From positions 71,242,639 through 71,306,638 of the forward strand of contig NC_134577.1 of NCBI RefSeq assembly GCF_050947875.1: 64,000 nt of DNA. Direction: 5' to 3'. A model generated the notes under the pieces. The model was not told the origin of the DNA, searched no databases, and worked only from the letters and a program-made list of their open reading frames with translations. Of the stretch, positions 24,855-36,774 are shown piece by piece; position 1 is the stretch's first letter, and each line of letters begins with the position of its first letter. Position numbers and translations under genes: made by a program. The DNA is from Dermacentor variabilis. Taxonomy: Eukaryota > Arthropoda > Arachnida > Ixodida > Ixodidae.

Positions 24855-24902
24855 CTAGGTTGCGCAAAACTAAATAATTGCTCCCAGCACATGATGCTCT
24901 CC

Positions 24903-25880
24903 CAGCAATATTATTCTCTATTCCGTCCTCTGTAGAGCGTATATGTCTAACCAGCATGTCATTATATGCTGGGTGCCTGGACATAGGGGCATCGAGGGTA
25001 ACGTTCTAGCAGACCAGATGGCCACATCAATTTCATTGCATACAGTCAGTCCTACTGCTTCGGTCCCTGTCACGGATCTGAAGCCTTTTTTAAGAAGGAA
25101 ACTGCGAAACCACTGGCAACGTAAGTGGGACGCAGAAGTAAATAACCAACTGCACGTGATAAAGCCACAGTTAGGTTCTTGGCCCTGCGTAACAAAATCA
25201 CGGCGAACAGATGTCCTATTCTGTCGCCTCAGAATAGGACACACATTTGGCACACACAACTTCTTACTCACTGAAAATGATCCTCCAACCTGTGGTAAAT
25301 GCGGGGAGAGGCTAACCGTCCTCCACGTCCTCCTGGAGTGTCGGAAAGCCGAATCTGATAGAAAGAAACATTTTCCGTTAGCATACCGGCAGCATATTCC
25401 CCTTCATCCTGTAATGTTACTCGGCCCAGAACCGCTCCTCGACACTAACGCAGTCCTAAGTTATCTGAAAGATGTTGTGTTGCATGTTGTTAGCCCCACA
25501 TGTTCGTAGCGTCTCCTCTCTTCAGAGGATGGCGCTGTGATAGTTCTTTCGTATAGCACGTGCCTCTAGGCCCTTGTGTCTCAAGGGCTCTGGTGAGGCA
25601 ACAGTGCTCCAGGCATTTTTACTATCTCATATATTTTCTATTCTGCATCATTCTTTTACGATGGATTTTAATGTTCATAGTATTCGTCATTTGTCATCGC
25701 CATAATTTTATAGCAAGTAGATTTTACGCACTCTACAGCGACTATTTTTAGGCCACTTTACAGCCAAATCACATCTTCCACAATACATCGTCAACGTCGC
25801 TACTTGTCATGGCGCTCTTTGGCCAAGCCTGGCCCTTGCGCCAGAAAACACCACACATCATCATCATCAGCAATATTATT
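24903..25880 (+). mobile_element. 5'-truncated I-type non-LTR retrotransposon, copy A, with 13-bp target duplication
   Basis: The element proper is about 24916-25867. It is flanked by CAGCAATATTATT at 24903-24915 and 25868-25880, a 13-bp target duplication. Its 3' end is a short CAT repeat and its 5' end breaks inside the RNase H coding region, as expected for target-primed reverse transcription. The sequence aligns end to end with 50698-51649 of the longer copy B, including the 3' UTR, at roughly 95% identity by eye. It inserted at the edge of a GC-rich dispersed repeat, 61 bp to the right of the LTR element. Confidence 0.93.
24916..25509 (+). pseudogene. ORF2 C-terminus of copy A (RNase H end and zinc tail)
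   Basis: The frame is open from the truncation point through an internal ATG at 24943 to the stop at 25507-25509. It carries the last RNase H motif (CWVPGHRGIEGNVLADQ, with the final catalytic Asp), a linker (KLRNHWQRKWDAEVN) and a C-X2-C-X7-H-X4-C cluster (CGKCG...VLHVLLEC). There is no RT or endonuclease, so it cannot act alone. Frame integrity reflects recent insertion rather than function. Confidence 0.9.
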
Positions 25881-26420
25881 GCGATAGAAATTACATGGAC
25901 ACTCCAGGCGCACCTTTGCTGTCCTTTCGCCGTCGCAATGATGTTCTGTATAAAGCCCAAGCGCGATAAACCGTCACCGCGCGCCGTATGCTGTATGTAA
26001 GAGTGAAAACACGCGAGGCGAGCCCGCGATCGCGGCTCAATCTGGCGCGCTTGAGGGACGAAGGTGGAAATCGAACGTGCCGTCTTCCTTCGCGCTGAAG
26101 GCCTTGCGAAATGGGAGCGAGGGAGGGCGGGTTTCCTTGGGCTCCGGCAGCAACTGGTTCCTTCGCAAGTGAAGGTCGCGGCTCAATCTCGCACGCGAAA
26201 CGGAAGAAAGTGGGGAGGCAGCGTAAGAGCGAGGGAGCGAGGAATGGAAAGAAGGAGGAAGGGAGCGAGGAGGCGGTTTCTATTCCACAATCAATGCTTA
26301 CTTTGCACGGCGGCGCGCTGTCTCGAGCGCCGTGTCTTGAAAGCGATCTGCAGACGGCTCATACATTTGTGCGTGCTGTTTTCTCGCCACTGTTTAGGTT
26401 GAAGCGACAGACAGCACGCC
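25871..26420 (+). repeat. GC-rich dispersed repeat, copy 2
   Basis: The inverted partner of 20740-21195. It starts with a TATTGCGATAG...ACATGGACACTCC segment and ends near GTTTAGGTTGAAGCGACAG. Subtracting the LTR element and copy A, the two partners were once about 140 bp apart. It encodes nothing recognised. Confidence 0.75.
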
Positions 26421-28330
26421 AGCGCTTTGACAGCGGGTATTCCCTATCACCCAGTGTGATGTGTTCATTTTCCTGTGCGCGCTGACACCATGATTTTTAA
26501 TTCAGCTAGTAAGCGAATGTTGCCAAGTTTATACGGCCAACAAGACTACTTTCCTTAATTTGTGTAACTGTCTACTAATTTGCTGTCGCAATTGATGCTT
26601 CCCCTTTCGGGCGAAACGGCTGTAGAAGTGGCCGGCCAGAGCATAGTTACAAAAGAGAGCGCAAGATTTCCAGTTGCTCCATACTTAACGCGCAGTTTTC
26701 GCCTCTAGCAGGAATAAAACGGGCATGTTTGAAACAAATTGGAGGTGATATCGCTCCGATTCATCACGTCTACACGGTAATTGAACGTGCCCTGTTCTGT
26801 ATAGAACGTACTTAGTGAAGGTTACCCTAGTCGAAGTCGATCAAACAAAATTTGCAAGTATTTCAGGATGCTAACCAAAAGTCTGAACTGATTTCAGGGC
26901 CCGCTGCGTAGAGAATTTCTACCGGATGTGCACAAAGGCAGGAAGCTTAGGTGGAAATAGCAATGCGAAAAAATGGTTTATCAATGTTTACGCGATAATG
27001 ACTTTACACTATCCAGATCCGACCCCAGTTATGGCTTACACCTCCCCCCTTTCGCTAAACGAACTTGGATCACACTATTACGAACTGGCCACGTGGAAAG
27101 GCAATATTTCTCATGGTTGTGTGTGGTTTGTAAACTGTCTCATTTTGCTTTAACGGCCATGTTTGCAGTATCTTGCTACTGCGCACACCTTATAAACAAA
27201 TGATCGGTCTCAGTTTCGGTTGCTGGGTTTGGAGCAAATGGAATAAAGCTTTCCATATTATGTAAAGATATCTTTTGCATTTCCATGTACATGAGCAACT
27301 GCAAGATCACAGTAAGTACGTGAATACTGCATCTATATAAATACGAACCCATGTATACGATAAGGCATTAAAAGCTACTGATCTGCTTGAAATAGCCGCA
27401 TTAGATGTAGGTGCCAGTTTCACTTGTAGTAGCTCTGTACCGAGATATGCGACAACTGGGTCTGTCTGCCCTTATTTAACGTTGGACATACTATGAGAGT
27501 TGATGTGGCGTAGCTAGTGTCTATGTACTTGTCATATGAATCTTTTCATTTTATTACAAATTTCTGTTACAATTTAGTTCCATAATCAGACGTGTAATAG
27601 GCCTTTCAGTGTTTACTGTGAAGTTGTTTTCGATATGATGTGCCATTGGGAGACAATACTTCGAGGAGCTCAAAATTTTTAAGAAAAGCAATACTTTGTT
27701 TTAATCTAGTTTTTTTTTTTTGCAAGGTAACTTCTATTTACTTTTTAGATTCATGCTATACCAGCGTTTCGAAGTAAGAACGTTTTGAAACAAGTTAACT
27801 CAACTCAAGCCTACTGATAGGAGTTGTTTCCATGAGCTTAATAAACAAGAAGATTTAAAAAAAAGGAGACATAATACATGCGTGTGTCCTTCAATAAATA
27901 CATTGTCAAGTTTCTTCAGTTCGCGGACATCTGCTCAGAGGACCTGCCTTATGTACGCGAAAAACAGGCATAACATTACGGCCCGAAGCACAGACGATGC
28001 GAATGCGTGGGGAAGCTGTAATATGGAGATCATTTCATTAGGGACCTTACCACCCGTTCGCGTGACCGGTTCTGCAGTCTTTCCACTGCGGCGGCCTCAC
28101 GCGATACCGTCCAGTGCCCATGTTTGCTCAAGCGCCAGCTGTTTGCTCATCTGCCGGAGTAATTATTTTCAGTGCAGAGCCTTGTTCTGCAGTCTCCTCG
28201 TTTAGCTTTGCACTTTTCGTGTACGTTCTCCCTCTGCGCACGTGGTAAGAGCTATCGCGCGCAAGTGGATTCTCGCATGAGGCTTCCGTGAGGTATGTGT
28301 AATGAACCCTTGCATTGTGTAGAGTAGCTT
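26421..28330. other. unassigned AT-rich DNA
   Basis: Only short ORFs without recognisable similarity; no repeat structure seen. Confidence 0.5.
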
Positions 28331-28331
28331 G

Positions 28332-28365
28332 TCATTCATTCATGCATTCATTCATTCATTCATTC
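28332..28365. repeat. (CATT)n microsatellite
   Basis: About eight CATT units with one interruption (CATG), followed by CTTTATTTACAACATATTTTAC. Read on the minus strand it resembles the 3' tail of a short retrotransposed element, but no body can be identified. Confidence 0.7.
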
Positions 28366-28973
28366 TTTATTTACAACATATTTTACAAAATACGAAAGCT
28401 TCCAATTAACTTCCACATAACTTCCACTTATAAAGCAATTGTAAAAACTAGAAACGAATTTTCCTATTAAACCTGAGCTTATCTTAGTGGTGCTGCCGTT
28501 TGCTCTAAAAACATTCGGAATGTATGTCTTGACCAAGCACTGAATGTGCTACTGCGCGTTTTGTGTCTCATTTCGAAAGACAATGACTGTTTACTTTAAG
28601 TTTAAAAGCACTTTAGTACCACACACATTTTCTCGCTAATAAATTCGACAGATTTCCCTCGTTCATTATATTTTTTGTAATCAAAATAAAGAATGTGTCG
28701 TGGACGTGTACGGTCGTTTGGCATGAAATCATCTTTCGTTTCATACCGCCAAGAAAAATGGTTGCTCAGAACAAAACGTTATGTGGATTTTTATATGCCC
28801 TAGGTTACATTTGGCGGATCGCTGAACTCGTTTATTTTCTTGCCTCATGCGGAGATCTTATTTCACATTTTTGTGAAGCTGAGCGTCACAACTCAATTGC
28901 TGGTCCTGAAGCGGCACGCAAGAGCACTGTGTCTCCAGGAGAAGTAAAAACTGAGCTACCAGGTGGCGCAAGT
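28366..28973. other. unassigned DNA
   Basis: A 103-codon frame at 28695-29006 ends inside the GT microsatellite. Its composition is not clearly protein-like and no family is recognised. Nothing else seen. Confidence 0.45.
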
Positions 28974-29019
28974 GGTGTGTGTGTGTGTGTGTGTATGTGT
29001 GTGTGAGTGTGTGTGTGCG

Positions 29020-29115
<96 letters not shown>

Positions 29116-29128
29116 TGTGTGTGTGCGC
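28974..29128. repeat. (GT)n microsatellite with GTGC cap
   Basis: About 150 bp of almost pure GT with a few interruptions at the left (GTAT, GAGT, GCGT) and a run of GTGC units at 29097-29116. The Val/Cys and Thr/His ORFs across it are artefacts of the repeat. Confidence 0.97.
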
Positions 29129-29895
29129 GAAAAATTATTGCTCAAGCAGTTCAGCAAACATCTGGCGCTTGGTCAAACACGGAGACCACCATGCATCCCA
29201 TGAGGCCATTGCGGCAGAAAGCATAAACCACGGGCCGCACACGCGCGAGGGGTAATACCCGTCCCCAGGAGTCTCACACTTCCCTTTACGTTCAGTGTTC
29301 TTTGCCGCCTTGTTTTGTCGACAAAACAAGTCAAACAGCGCCCCCCTCCCCCCCCCCCCCGCCCCCGACAGGAGAAACAGGGGAGCATCGAGTCTAACTT
29401 TAAGAAACAAAGCCAAGATGCAGCGCGATTCTCCTCTAAAACAAGGGAAGCGCTACAATTGACTTTTACTGCGAAGCTCTTTATGTAGTCCCTGTGCTGT
29501 CGTTGTCGGAGTTCACTAACGCTATCATCATCAGCAATCGCTCGAACATCGTCGTCGTCTCCCACAGCTAGCTCCGTTGCCACTCGTCATTCCCGCGTAG
29601 AATTTCACTTCTCTGCTGTCGTCGTAATGGGCAGGCCGCGTTTACGCGTTGATGAGCCATTCATTGTCCTACACGACGGACAGACTTCATTTTGAAGCAA
29701 TTTAATCTTGAAGAATCGCAAGCGGCAATGCCGGGATGATGCTGCAAACCACGGCACCTAGCAAACATAACACATCGAACGCAAGCGACAACAGCGGATT
29801 GCGGGCACACAGTGACTGACTTCGTTCTCTCCGTCGCAGCCGAACGTGTGTGTAACGTCATTGCGCACATTCCATCCCAGCTACAACTATGGAAT
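29129..29895. other. unassigned DNA with poly-C tract
   Basis: Contains a C-rich run at 29341-29367. A motif ATGGGCAGGCCGCG at about 29629 could be the detached start of the Arg-rich frame that resumes near 29899. Otherwise nothing is recognised. Confidence 0.4.
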
Positions 29896-29898
29896 ACC

Positions 29899-30058
29899 AC
29901 GAGTAGTGCGTACACCTGAAGAAGAAGCTGCCTACCGCGAGCGTCAGCGAGAGTTGGGTCGCGTACGGGCTCGTCGTCGTAGGGCGTGCCTCATGCGCAA
30001 AAGAAAAACGAAAAGAAGTTTACATTGGGACTGGCGCAAAAAAAAAAATCGCTCCTAA
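29899..30058 (+). pseudogene. Arg-rich PRVVRTPEEEAAYRERQR-type fragment
   Basis: The frame ending at 30056-30058 contains PRVVRTPEEEAAYRERQRE and then a strongly basic run. I recognise this opening as that of a multicopy family of Arg/Glu-rich repeat proteins (STPR-like) seen in ticks, but the characteristic repeats are lacking here. The initiating MGRP segment may lie about 250 bp upstream at 29629, separated by unrelated sequence. The C-terminal half ends in lysine-rich low complexity. I take it as a decayed fragment of a repeated sequence. Identification is from memory and weak. Confidence 0.35.
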
Positions 30059-30059
30059 A

Positions 30060-31170
30060 CCATGCTCACCACGTAATGCGCGCAAAAGCGGTAATGTGGT
30101 GAAACAATGGTGAAACAGATTTTAAATGTAGACTGCTTGCGAAATTTTACTCGCATGGTGTAACACTCGGTGTAACTTACACAGCTTCGCAGTTCGGTCA
30201 TCTTCACGGACTGGAAAGGGCGGCAATATATTTTTATTTTTCGCTTCGCAGAGTACAATATTTTCTTTTATTATTATCTATGTTCAAGCAGAAGTTGGTG
30301 TCTTAGACTGCTCTAGCTACTTCTCGTAATTTACATTTGTGCCGCAGGCATTTGCAAACGTTTCAAACGATGAACAGAGAAAACAATGTCGTGACAACAA
30401 CGTTAAATTCCCCACATGCACACCGAACATGTGTAACCAAAAGCAAATGTTCCTGAGAAGTTCAGAAAATCGAAATATTTGCGTTGAAGTACAGATGGCG
30501 TTCTTCTTTGATGGTGTAGCAATTGTGTTCTGCTATGTAGCGTAACGCTGACCTAGTGTACGGTGTAACATATAGCCTAGAACCGTAGGAGAAGATGGTG
30601 CTGGACAGGCATTCTCTCATCCCATCTATGCTGTAACCCCACCCACGAACTCGCTGCATGTCGTTGCACTGTGTTCTTCAGATCCCTTTGTTGTACCAAA
30701 GATAAGGCTTCCACCATGTAATGGAACAGGGATCATCATACTCCTCTCCTGGTAGCCACTGTAACCAAACGACTAGCGCTTCTATTCAATTTGTTCGTGC
30801 CGTGAAACCTGGGACTTCTACTACGGCTGAGACTGAGACTGAGACAGCTAGCGCTTTAACTCAGGCGGCTGCAGGCGTCATCTGTAGCTTCGCGAGGTGA
30901 GAGCACCTTCCATTTGCTTCGCTCCTGTCCGTCCTTGCCCTCCAGCATGACATCCCGAAGTTCACAAGGCTGGCATCCCCATGGAGATACACGAAGCACA
31001 TCCTGTCAGCCCAGCCCTCAGAGCAGTCAGTGTTGTGCCTGCTCATCCAACCAGACTATGACTTCGGCGATAACTTGTAGTCTCGAAAGGCCAGGACGAC
31101 GAGTTCCTTGGGCGACACCCGTCCTGTAGGTCCAGCCCTGGAAGCAAGGAGTACACTGCATGCGGACATG
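30060..31170. other. unassigned DNA
   Basis: No recognised coding sequence. A triple GAGACT run lies near 30829-30845. The segment 30900-31170 has balanced composition and could be an old coding remnant, but I cannot assign it. Confidence 0.4.
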
Positions 31171-31175
31171 CTATA

Positions 31176-32052
31176 TACTGGGTGTCCCAGTTGGACCAAG
31201 ATGTTAAAGATAACCAAGATGTCTAGAGAAATCGTACCGATTGCATAGTAGCCGTAGTCGTATGTACTTACGGCCTGTATTTATTTAATCACGAAGTATT
31301 ACTCCAATAATTACTGTTGATTAGTGAACTTTTTAATTATTGCTTGAATCGCAAACATATCAATTATAAATTTGTAGGGCACCTCAAATAACCTCCGAAT
31401 CAAGCATTTGTTTAGTGCTCAGCTTTGCCTCGTTGGTTTTTCCGAGAAAAACGAAAAGCGCGCGAAACATCCAAAAATACGAAATAAATGCGCGCTCGCG
31501 CACCGCTACTCAAGCGCTTCCGAGCGAATAGCCACGGATACACAGCTTTATTAGCGGCGGCAGCTCGATACAGGGCTTCATGCTATGTGATGGTCGCGGC
31601 ATCAAGAGAACACATCGCTGGCGCATTGATAAGCGTAGCGGAGCCTTGTACGATACGGCGATAACAGAATTCATCCCTATATCTTTCAATGGTTGCTTGT
31701 AGGCGCTTGAGTAGCGGCGTGCGAGTGCGCATCTATTTCGTATTTCGCGTATTTCGCGGGCTTTTGTTTTTTTTTTCTTGGAAAAAACAAACGAGGACCA
31801 CTTCAGCACGATATAAATGCTTGATTCGGAGCTTATTTAAGGTGCCCTATAGCATTGTAATTAATGTTTGCGATTCCACCAATAATTAAAAAGTTCACTA
31901 ATTAAAAGAACTGAAGTAAATAATACTTCGTGATGAGAAATACTAGTTGTAAGTACATACGACTGCCGCTACTATGCAGTCGGTACGATTTCTCTAGAGC
32001 TCTTGGGTTATCTTAAAAATCTCGTTCCAAGTTAACTGGGACACGCTGTATA
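31176..32052. mobile_element. long palindromic (foldback) DNA element 1
   Basis: The left arm (31176-31517) and right arm (31703-32052) are inverted copies of about 345 bp around a 185-bp spacer. Matching landmarks are CTGGGTGTCCCAGTTGG against the complement of TTAACTGGGACACGCTG, ATTGCATAGTAGC against GCTACTATGCAGT, and CGCTACTCAAGCGC against GCGCTTGAGTAGCG. The ends are TATAC(A/T)G-GTGTCCC with TA at both borders, which suggests a TA-targeting DNA transposon. It has no transposase, so it would be a non-autonomous foldback or large MITE. The arms are imperfect, so it is not new. Confidence 0.85.
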
Positions 32053-35000
32053 CAATCCTAACGACGATGGCTTCGAGGTTTCCGGGGCCGGTTCTGAGGT
32101 CTTACTTTTAAGAGCAATTCTGCAGGCCTAGCCCTCGAAGACATCATTTCTACGCCTGCCGATAAGCTGCGCTTTCGCCACGACGGCGACTGAAAGAAGT
32201 TTACATTTGCGTACCGAGTGCCACGTTACCAGAAGCGGCGAAGGCATGAGCCGCGGGCAGTAGTAAACAACACTGAAACCAGCGAGAAAAATATTTTTAT
32301 CGAAATCATCATCAGTGTGTTGGGTAACGTGACTACTCCAAGGTGCGCAGACTCAAATTGCCCGACTTTACTTAGATGATGCAATCCGAAGAGATAGATT
32401 CAAAGAAATTAGCTAGAAGGCAGAGGTACAGCGTGGTAATATTGTTACGCATGAAGAAAACGAAGACCGGTGAACGTGCTTGCGGTCCCGAGTGGGGGAA
32501 GGAAGGAGAGAAGGACGCTGAGTTGATCAACCAGCTGGCCGCTCTTGCGCTCACCTTCGCGACCTAAAGTAAGCAGCCCCATTCATCCGTAAGGGTGATA
32601 AACAGTCTCATTCGCACGTAACAAAGTGGTGTAGGTGCGGGGTAGCGCTCACAACAGCGGAAGAGTCACTGCATTTATATTTCGCACTGAGCTCCTACTG
32701 CGGTTGAGTGCCTTGAAAATGTTTGCCGTCATCGTGTCGTCGGAGAGCGTGGTAGTCATCTAAATTCTCCGTTAACTACGGTTCATGAAACTAGGAAAAG
32801 AAATTAAAAAAACGAAGACGATGAGAAGCCTCTGGGAAGACGAAGCGGACAAAAATAAACGAAGGTAGGTTCCTTCACCCTCCAGCGAAGAAGTATGAAA
32901 CAAACTTGAAGTTTATGGAAGCAAGCCACGCGAAATGTTCCCCATAGGGAACATTCAGATTCAACTGTTCCACCTCAGCCAAGAGCTGAAGCCGTGCTCA
33001 TAGCGTTGGAAAGATTGTCACCAAAGCCAGAAGAAAGCCGATATCAATGCGACAAAAAGCGCGCATGCATATTTGAAAAGAAAGCGTGAATTAAGTGGAC
33101 AATTGAAGAATAGTCATAGAGAAAAATAGAGGCCCGTTTGTTGCCAGGCGAACTGCCGGAGCAGCGCACGTGTGCGAGCCTTGGAGTCCCAGTCCTGCCT
33201 CAGCTTTCCCTATGTTCAGATATGCCGGCATTCTCTTTGTTGCTCTGTTCCGGCTGCTTTCCTACAGCCACATCCTGGTATCGCATTCCTGCTAACGCAG
33301 GACAAGCTTCTTGGTAAGATTCTCAGCGCTGTAGCAGTGTCTAGATGAAGTCTCATTTTAACTGATAAGCAAGCTGGAGAGTACGAGCTTTTCTACCTGA
33401 GCTTTTCCTTCGAAATGTTGCGGAATTTTGTTTGAGTTATGTGTCGCTAAGAAGGGCTCAAGCGCGTACTTTGTCTGTAGCTTTCTGATGTGATAATGTC
33501 GTAGCTTCGGGCTTTTTTCAATAGTGTTTTGATAGTGAAATAGTCCGAATTGACATTCTTTTTTCAGATAGCGAACACTACGTGTTCGGCCTGTGGTTGA
33601 GATATATTGCGCTATGCCGTAAACTATGCTTCAGCCTACCTAACACAGCATTTTGTCGACTAGTTCCGAGGCAAAGCGGACACATTTTGCTGCTATTAAA
33701 TTGCATGCGATTTGAAGTGGGGCCCTCCTAGAGCGTAGTAGCCACTGCAGGTATACCAATTTAATGGGTAAAATGACTAAGAACGTTACCGCTCTCCTTC
33801 CTTCGTGACGTCAGTTCACCTTCGGTATCTTTCCTGTTTACCCACGGCACGATACGTTTGAAATTGGAACCAGGTGGTAACAATAATGAGTGCAGCGTTT
33901 ATTTCTTTCAATATTTGATGTTATCGCACTGTGTGAATACGACATATTGTGGTTAAATAAATGCGGCAGGTTTTTTTCCGTGCAAGGGCTGCACAAGTGG
34001 CCTGTGAATATGTTGTCCATAACTATTCCTCCGAATCTCTGGGCTGGTCTCTTTCGTTGACAGGGAGCAATCATTCCTTCTTCATCTAATTGCCGTCGTC
34101 AGAAAGCTATCAATGCTGTCGTAAACCCATCGCATTACCGTAGTCTGCATCCACCTGAATTCCTACAAAATATTACTACAGGTAACTAGGGCGCAGTATT
34201 TGTTCAACTACCTCGGGAGCGGTGTTCACTACATTGCTCTATAATCTATACAATCCATAAGCTTGTGACTTCAGACATTGTTGTCCCGTTGCTTATTACG
34301 CTTCATCCTTCCGAATTTCCAAGCACTAATAGCTTTATGGACACAGCGGGTCTGCGGACAGATGCGCAATCGTTGCGTATTGTAGCGCTTTTAACGCAAT
34401 ATGTTTGTTCAAGCTGATACCTTTGCGAAGTCAGAAAGCCATGCGAAGACAAAAGGGACGAAGTGTACGTAACTCTATGCACTTGTTATTACCGCGATGG
34501 CTGAACCACTGTACTTCAAACTCCCGTGGGCGCTTTTAATTCCTTTGGGAAATTACAGTTGTCCCCCCCCCCCCCCCCCCCCCCGTTCTGTCGCAGCGCA
34601 CATGCAATTGCTTGCCTTACGTAGGGGTCTCGCGCTATCCCTTAATTCCTTACACTATTCCAGACCATGATTGATAGCCACCTACAAAAAAAAAAAAAAC
34701 ATTGAGTATCATTAATTCCTACAGTTTCATGCGACGCTTTCTTTGGCTTAGGAAGGGAGAGACGGGAGAGGTGCACTTCGCGCGTAAACAAAACGTGCTC
34801 TGCTAAGGCACGCTAAATAAAAAAGAACATTCAGTGCCTAGCGAAATAAAGGAAATGTGCAACCGTGTGAAATATAGCAGCAAGTATAACAATGATCAAT
34901 CTGTTTTGTGCACGGTCAAAATTATACGAGTAGAAGAGTTAGTTTTTAACTGGCTTAAAGGTTACTGGCGAAAACAGGCAACGCGTGTCCCAAAACTTAA

Positions 35001-36390
35001 CAAACACTAAGATTTCGTTTACGAAGAAGCATTATCCCGGTGTCCTGTGTACACAAAATCGTCAAACAAGTTCCAAAAACGAACACCTCTTCTAGGGTGT
35101 GCGTATGCAGCGAAATATGGAAAATTGTTCTTTCTTACTTGCGAAACGTACGTTGGACCCGGGAAACGCTGAATGTACGCTGAAACGGTGCGCCTGAAAA
35201 TTGCTCTGTTGATTTTGCTTTCGCGATGAGTTGAGCAAACGCAGGTGACGCCGCAGTTGCGCACGCACCTTCTAATTATAATATTACACAAAATTCGCTG
35301 CGCTGCATAGCAAGGGCGGCGTCGTGTTCTTCCCCGGCTGTCCACATTTGCATAACAGTAAAGCCCCGAGGCGACGAAAAACAAACGAAGACTGAAAGAA
35401 GAGCGCACTTTCAACTTTCTCAGAAGTGTGAACAGTAATTCATTTGATTTACGCTTGCTATATTGGGCCATTCAGCCGGCGAAAGAAATTTGCGCCTTTC
35501 CCCTCGTTCCCCTTTCCCGGTTACACGTACCGTACGGCACTGACGAAGTCTGCAACACGCTACTGCATTGGTGGCTTCTCGCCATCGCTCGTTGCTGGAA
35601 GCGTGGTCAAGAATAAATGGTGCATGGTAAACGTGTGCTTAGGGAAGTCCCCACCTAATTTCGACATACGAAACCCCTGCCAGAATGCCTGCCATTGTTG
35701 TGAATGTTTTTTTTTCTTTCTTGTTGTCTTAAGCTAACTCTTTAAGAAAGCCTATCTGAATGTGTGCGTTCTGTTCCTTAGAAAAGAAAAGAAATTCAAA
35801 GTATCGACGTTTCAGAAGTAATTAAGGATGATTTTATATGCAAAAATTCATTTTGTTAGGACCTTCGACCCTTTTCGACAACATCTTTTTCACTGTGCCA
35901 ATATTTTATACACTCAAAACACGTTTTGACATTATTCCTTGTGTCGCACCAAACAATGAATTTGCGGTGTCCTCTTCAGGTTGGAGTAACCATGACAAGC
36001 AAAACTTTGACATGAGCAGCATGAGGGTTCGTAATCTAATGGATGAGTGCGAATCTTGCAAAGGCTTTGATCCGCATATTATTATTAATATTGTTACTGG
36101 TACAAGTGGTTTCTGTTCCGGGCTTTGTGCTTTCTCATGAGCTTTGTTTCTAGCTTCACCACTTTCCTGTCTTCTGATAGTTTCTCTCTCCTTCCGTATG
36201 TGCACCGTCTATCAGTTGTGTTATTGTTTTTTTTTCTTACTACGTAACTGTTCGACCTGTTCTTTTTTGGCTTTTGTTGTTGGAATTCTTTTATCCATTG
36301 AATTCTGGTTTTAGTTCTTTTCTTCATTCCTGTGTGCCGCGGCACTCAGATTTCAGTGGTGAACTGGATCTTGTTAAATAAATGTTGATA
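32053..36390. other. unassigned DNA
   Basis: No transposon or RNA recognised. A short palindrome AATGTTCCCC/GGGAACATT lies near 32935-32956, a 22-base C run at 34563-34584 and an A run at 34686-34699. ORFs near 35019-35737 and 35838-36345 are unlike any family I know. Confidence 0.45.
34563..34584. repeat. poly-C tract
   Basis: Twenty-two consecutive C residues. Length may be uncertain from sequencing. Confidence 0.9.
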
Positions 36391-36391
36391 C

Positions 36392-36392
<1 letters not shown>

Positions 36393-36470
<78 letters not shown>
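36393..36470. repeat. (TTA)n microsatellite
   Basis: Twenty-six uninterrupted TTA units. The poly-Leu ORF across it is an artefact. Confidence 0.97.
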
Positions 36471-36774
36471 TGAGCAATTGCATGCCGTCCTTAGAATTTA
36501 CTATATAGATCAAATTAAGGAAAATGGGATGGAGCAGCCCGGCAATAAGAAGCTAAATCAGAACCTGCTCCTCGGCAAGGTGGGAAGAGCAAAATCGAAA
36601 CAAAAAAAACGTAACACGAAAACAAATAACAAACTGACCCATCATTCAACAAGAAATTCCTGACGAGCAGTAAAATAACGAAGCCCGAGATCCTGCCGCT
36701 CATTGGAAAGCAAGTGCAAATAAGAAAACAAATGCAAAACAAAAAGTTCAGCTGAGCCCATCTCACGGTGATTG

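Larger units (their letters stand above)
21263..24858 (+). mobile_element. non-autonomous Ty3/Gypsy-type LTR retrotransposon, with target duplication
   Basis: The element proper is 21267-24854 (3,588 bp). It is bounded by 669-bp direct LTRs and by a 4-bp target duplication CTAG (21263-21266 and 24855-24858). The internal region (2,250 bp) carries gag, then a fragment of pol. The linker before integrase, the integrase H-H-C-C zinc finger and a few C-terminal residues remain. Protease, RT, RNase H and the integrase DDE core are absent. A purine tract precedes the 3' LTR. Because the LTRs differ at one position by my reading, the insertion is recent. It therefore must have been mobilised in trans by an intact relative. 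It sits inside an older inverted pair of GC-rich repeats. Confidence 0.93.

Noticed and set aside
28858..29255. Several overlapping ORFs of Val/Cys or Thr/His repeats
   Set aside because: They are translations of the GT microsatellite in different frames and have no meaning as proteins.
36382..36663. ORF with a run of more than 20 leucines, signal-peptide-like
   Set aside because: Produced by the TTA microsatellite; no domain follows.
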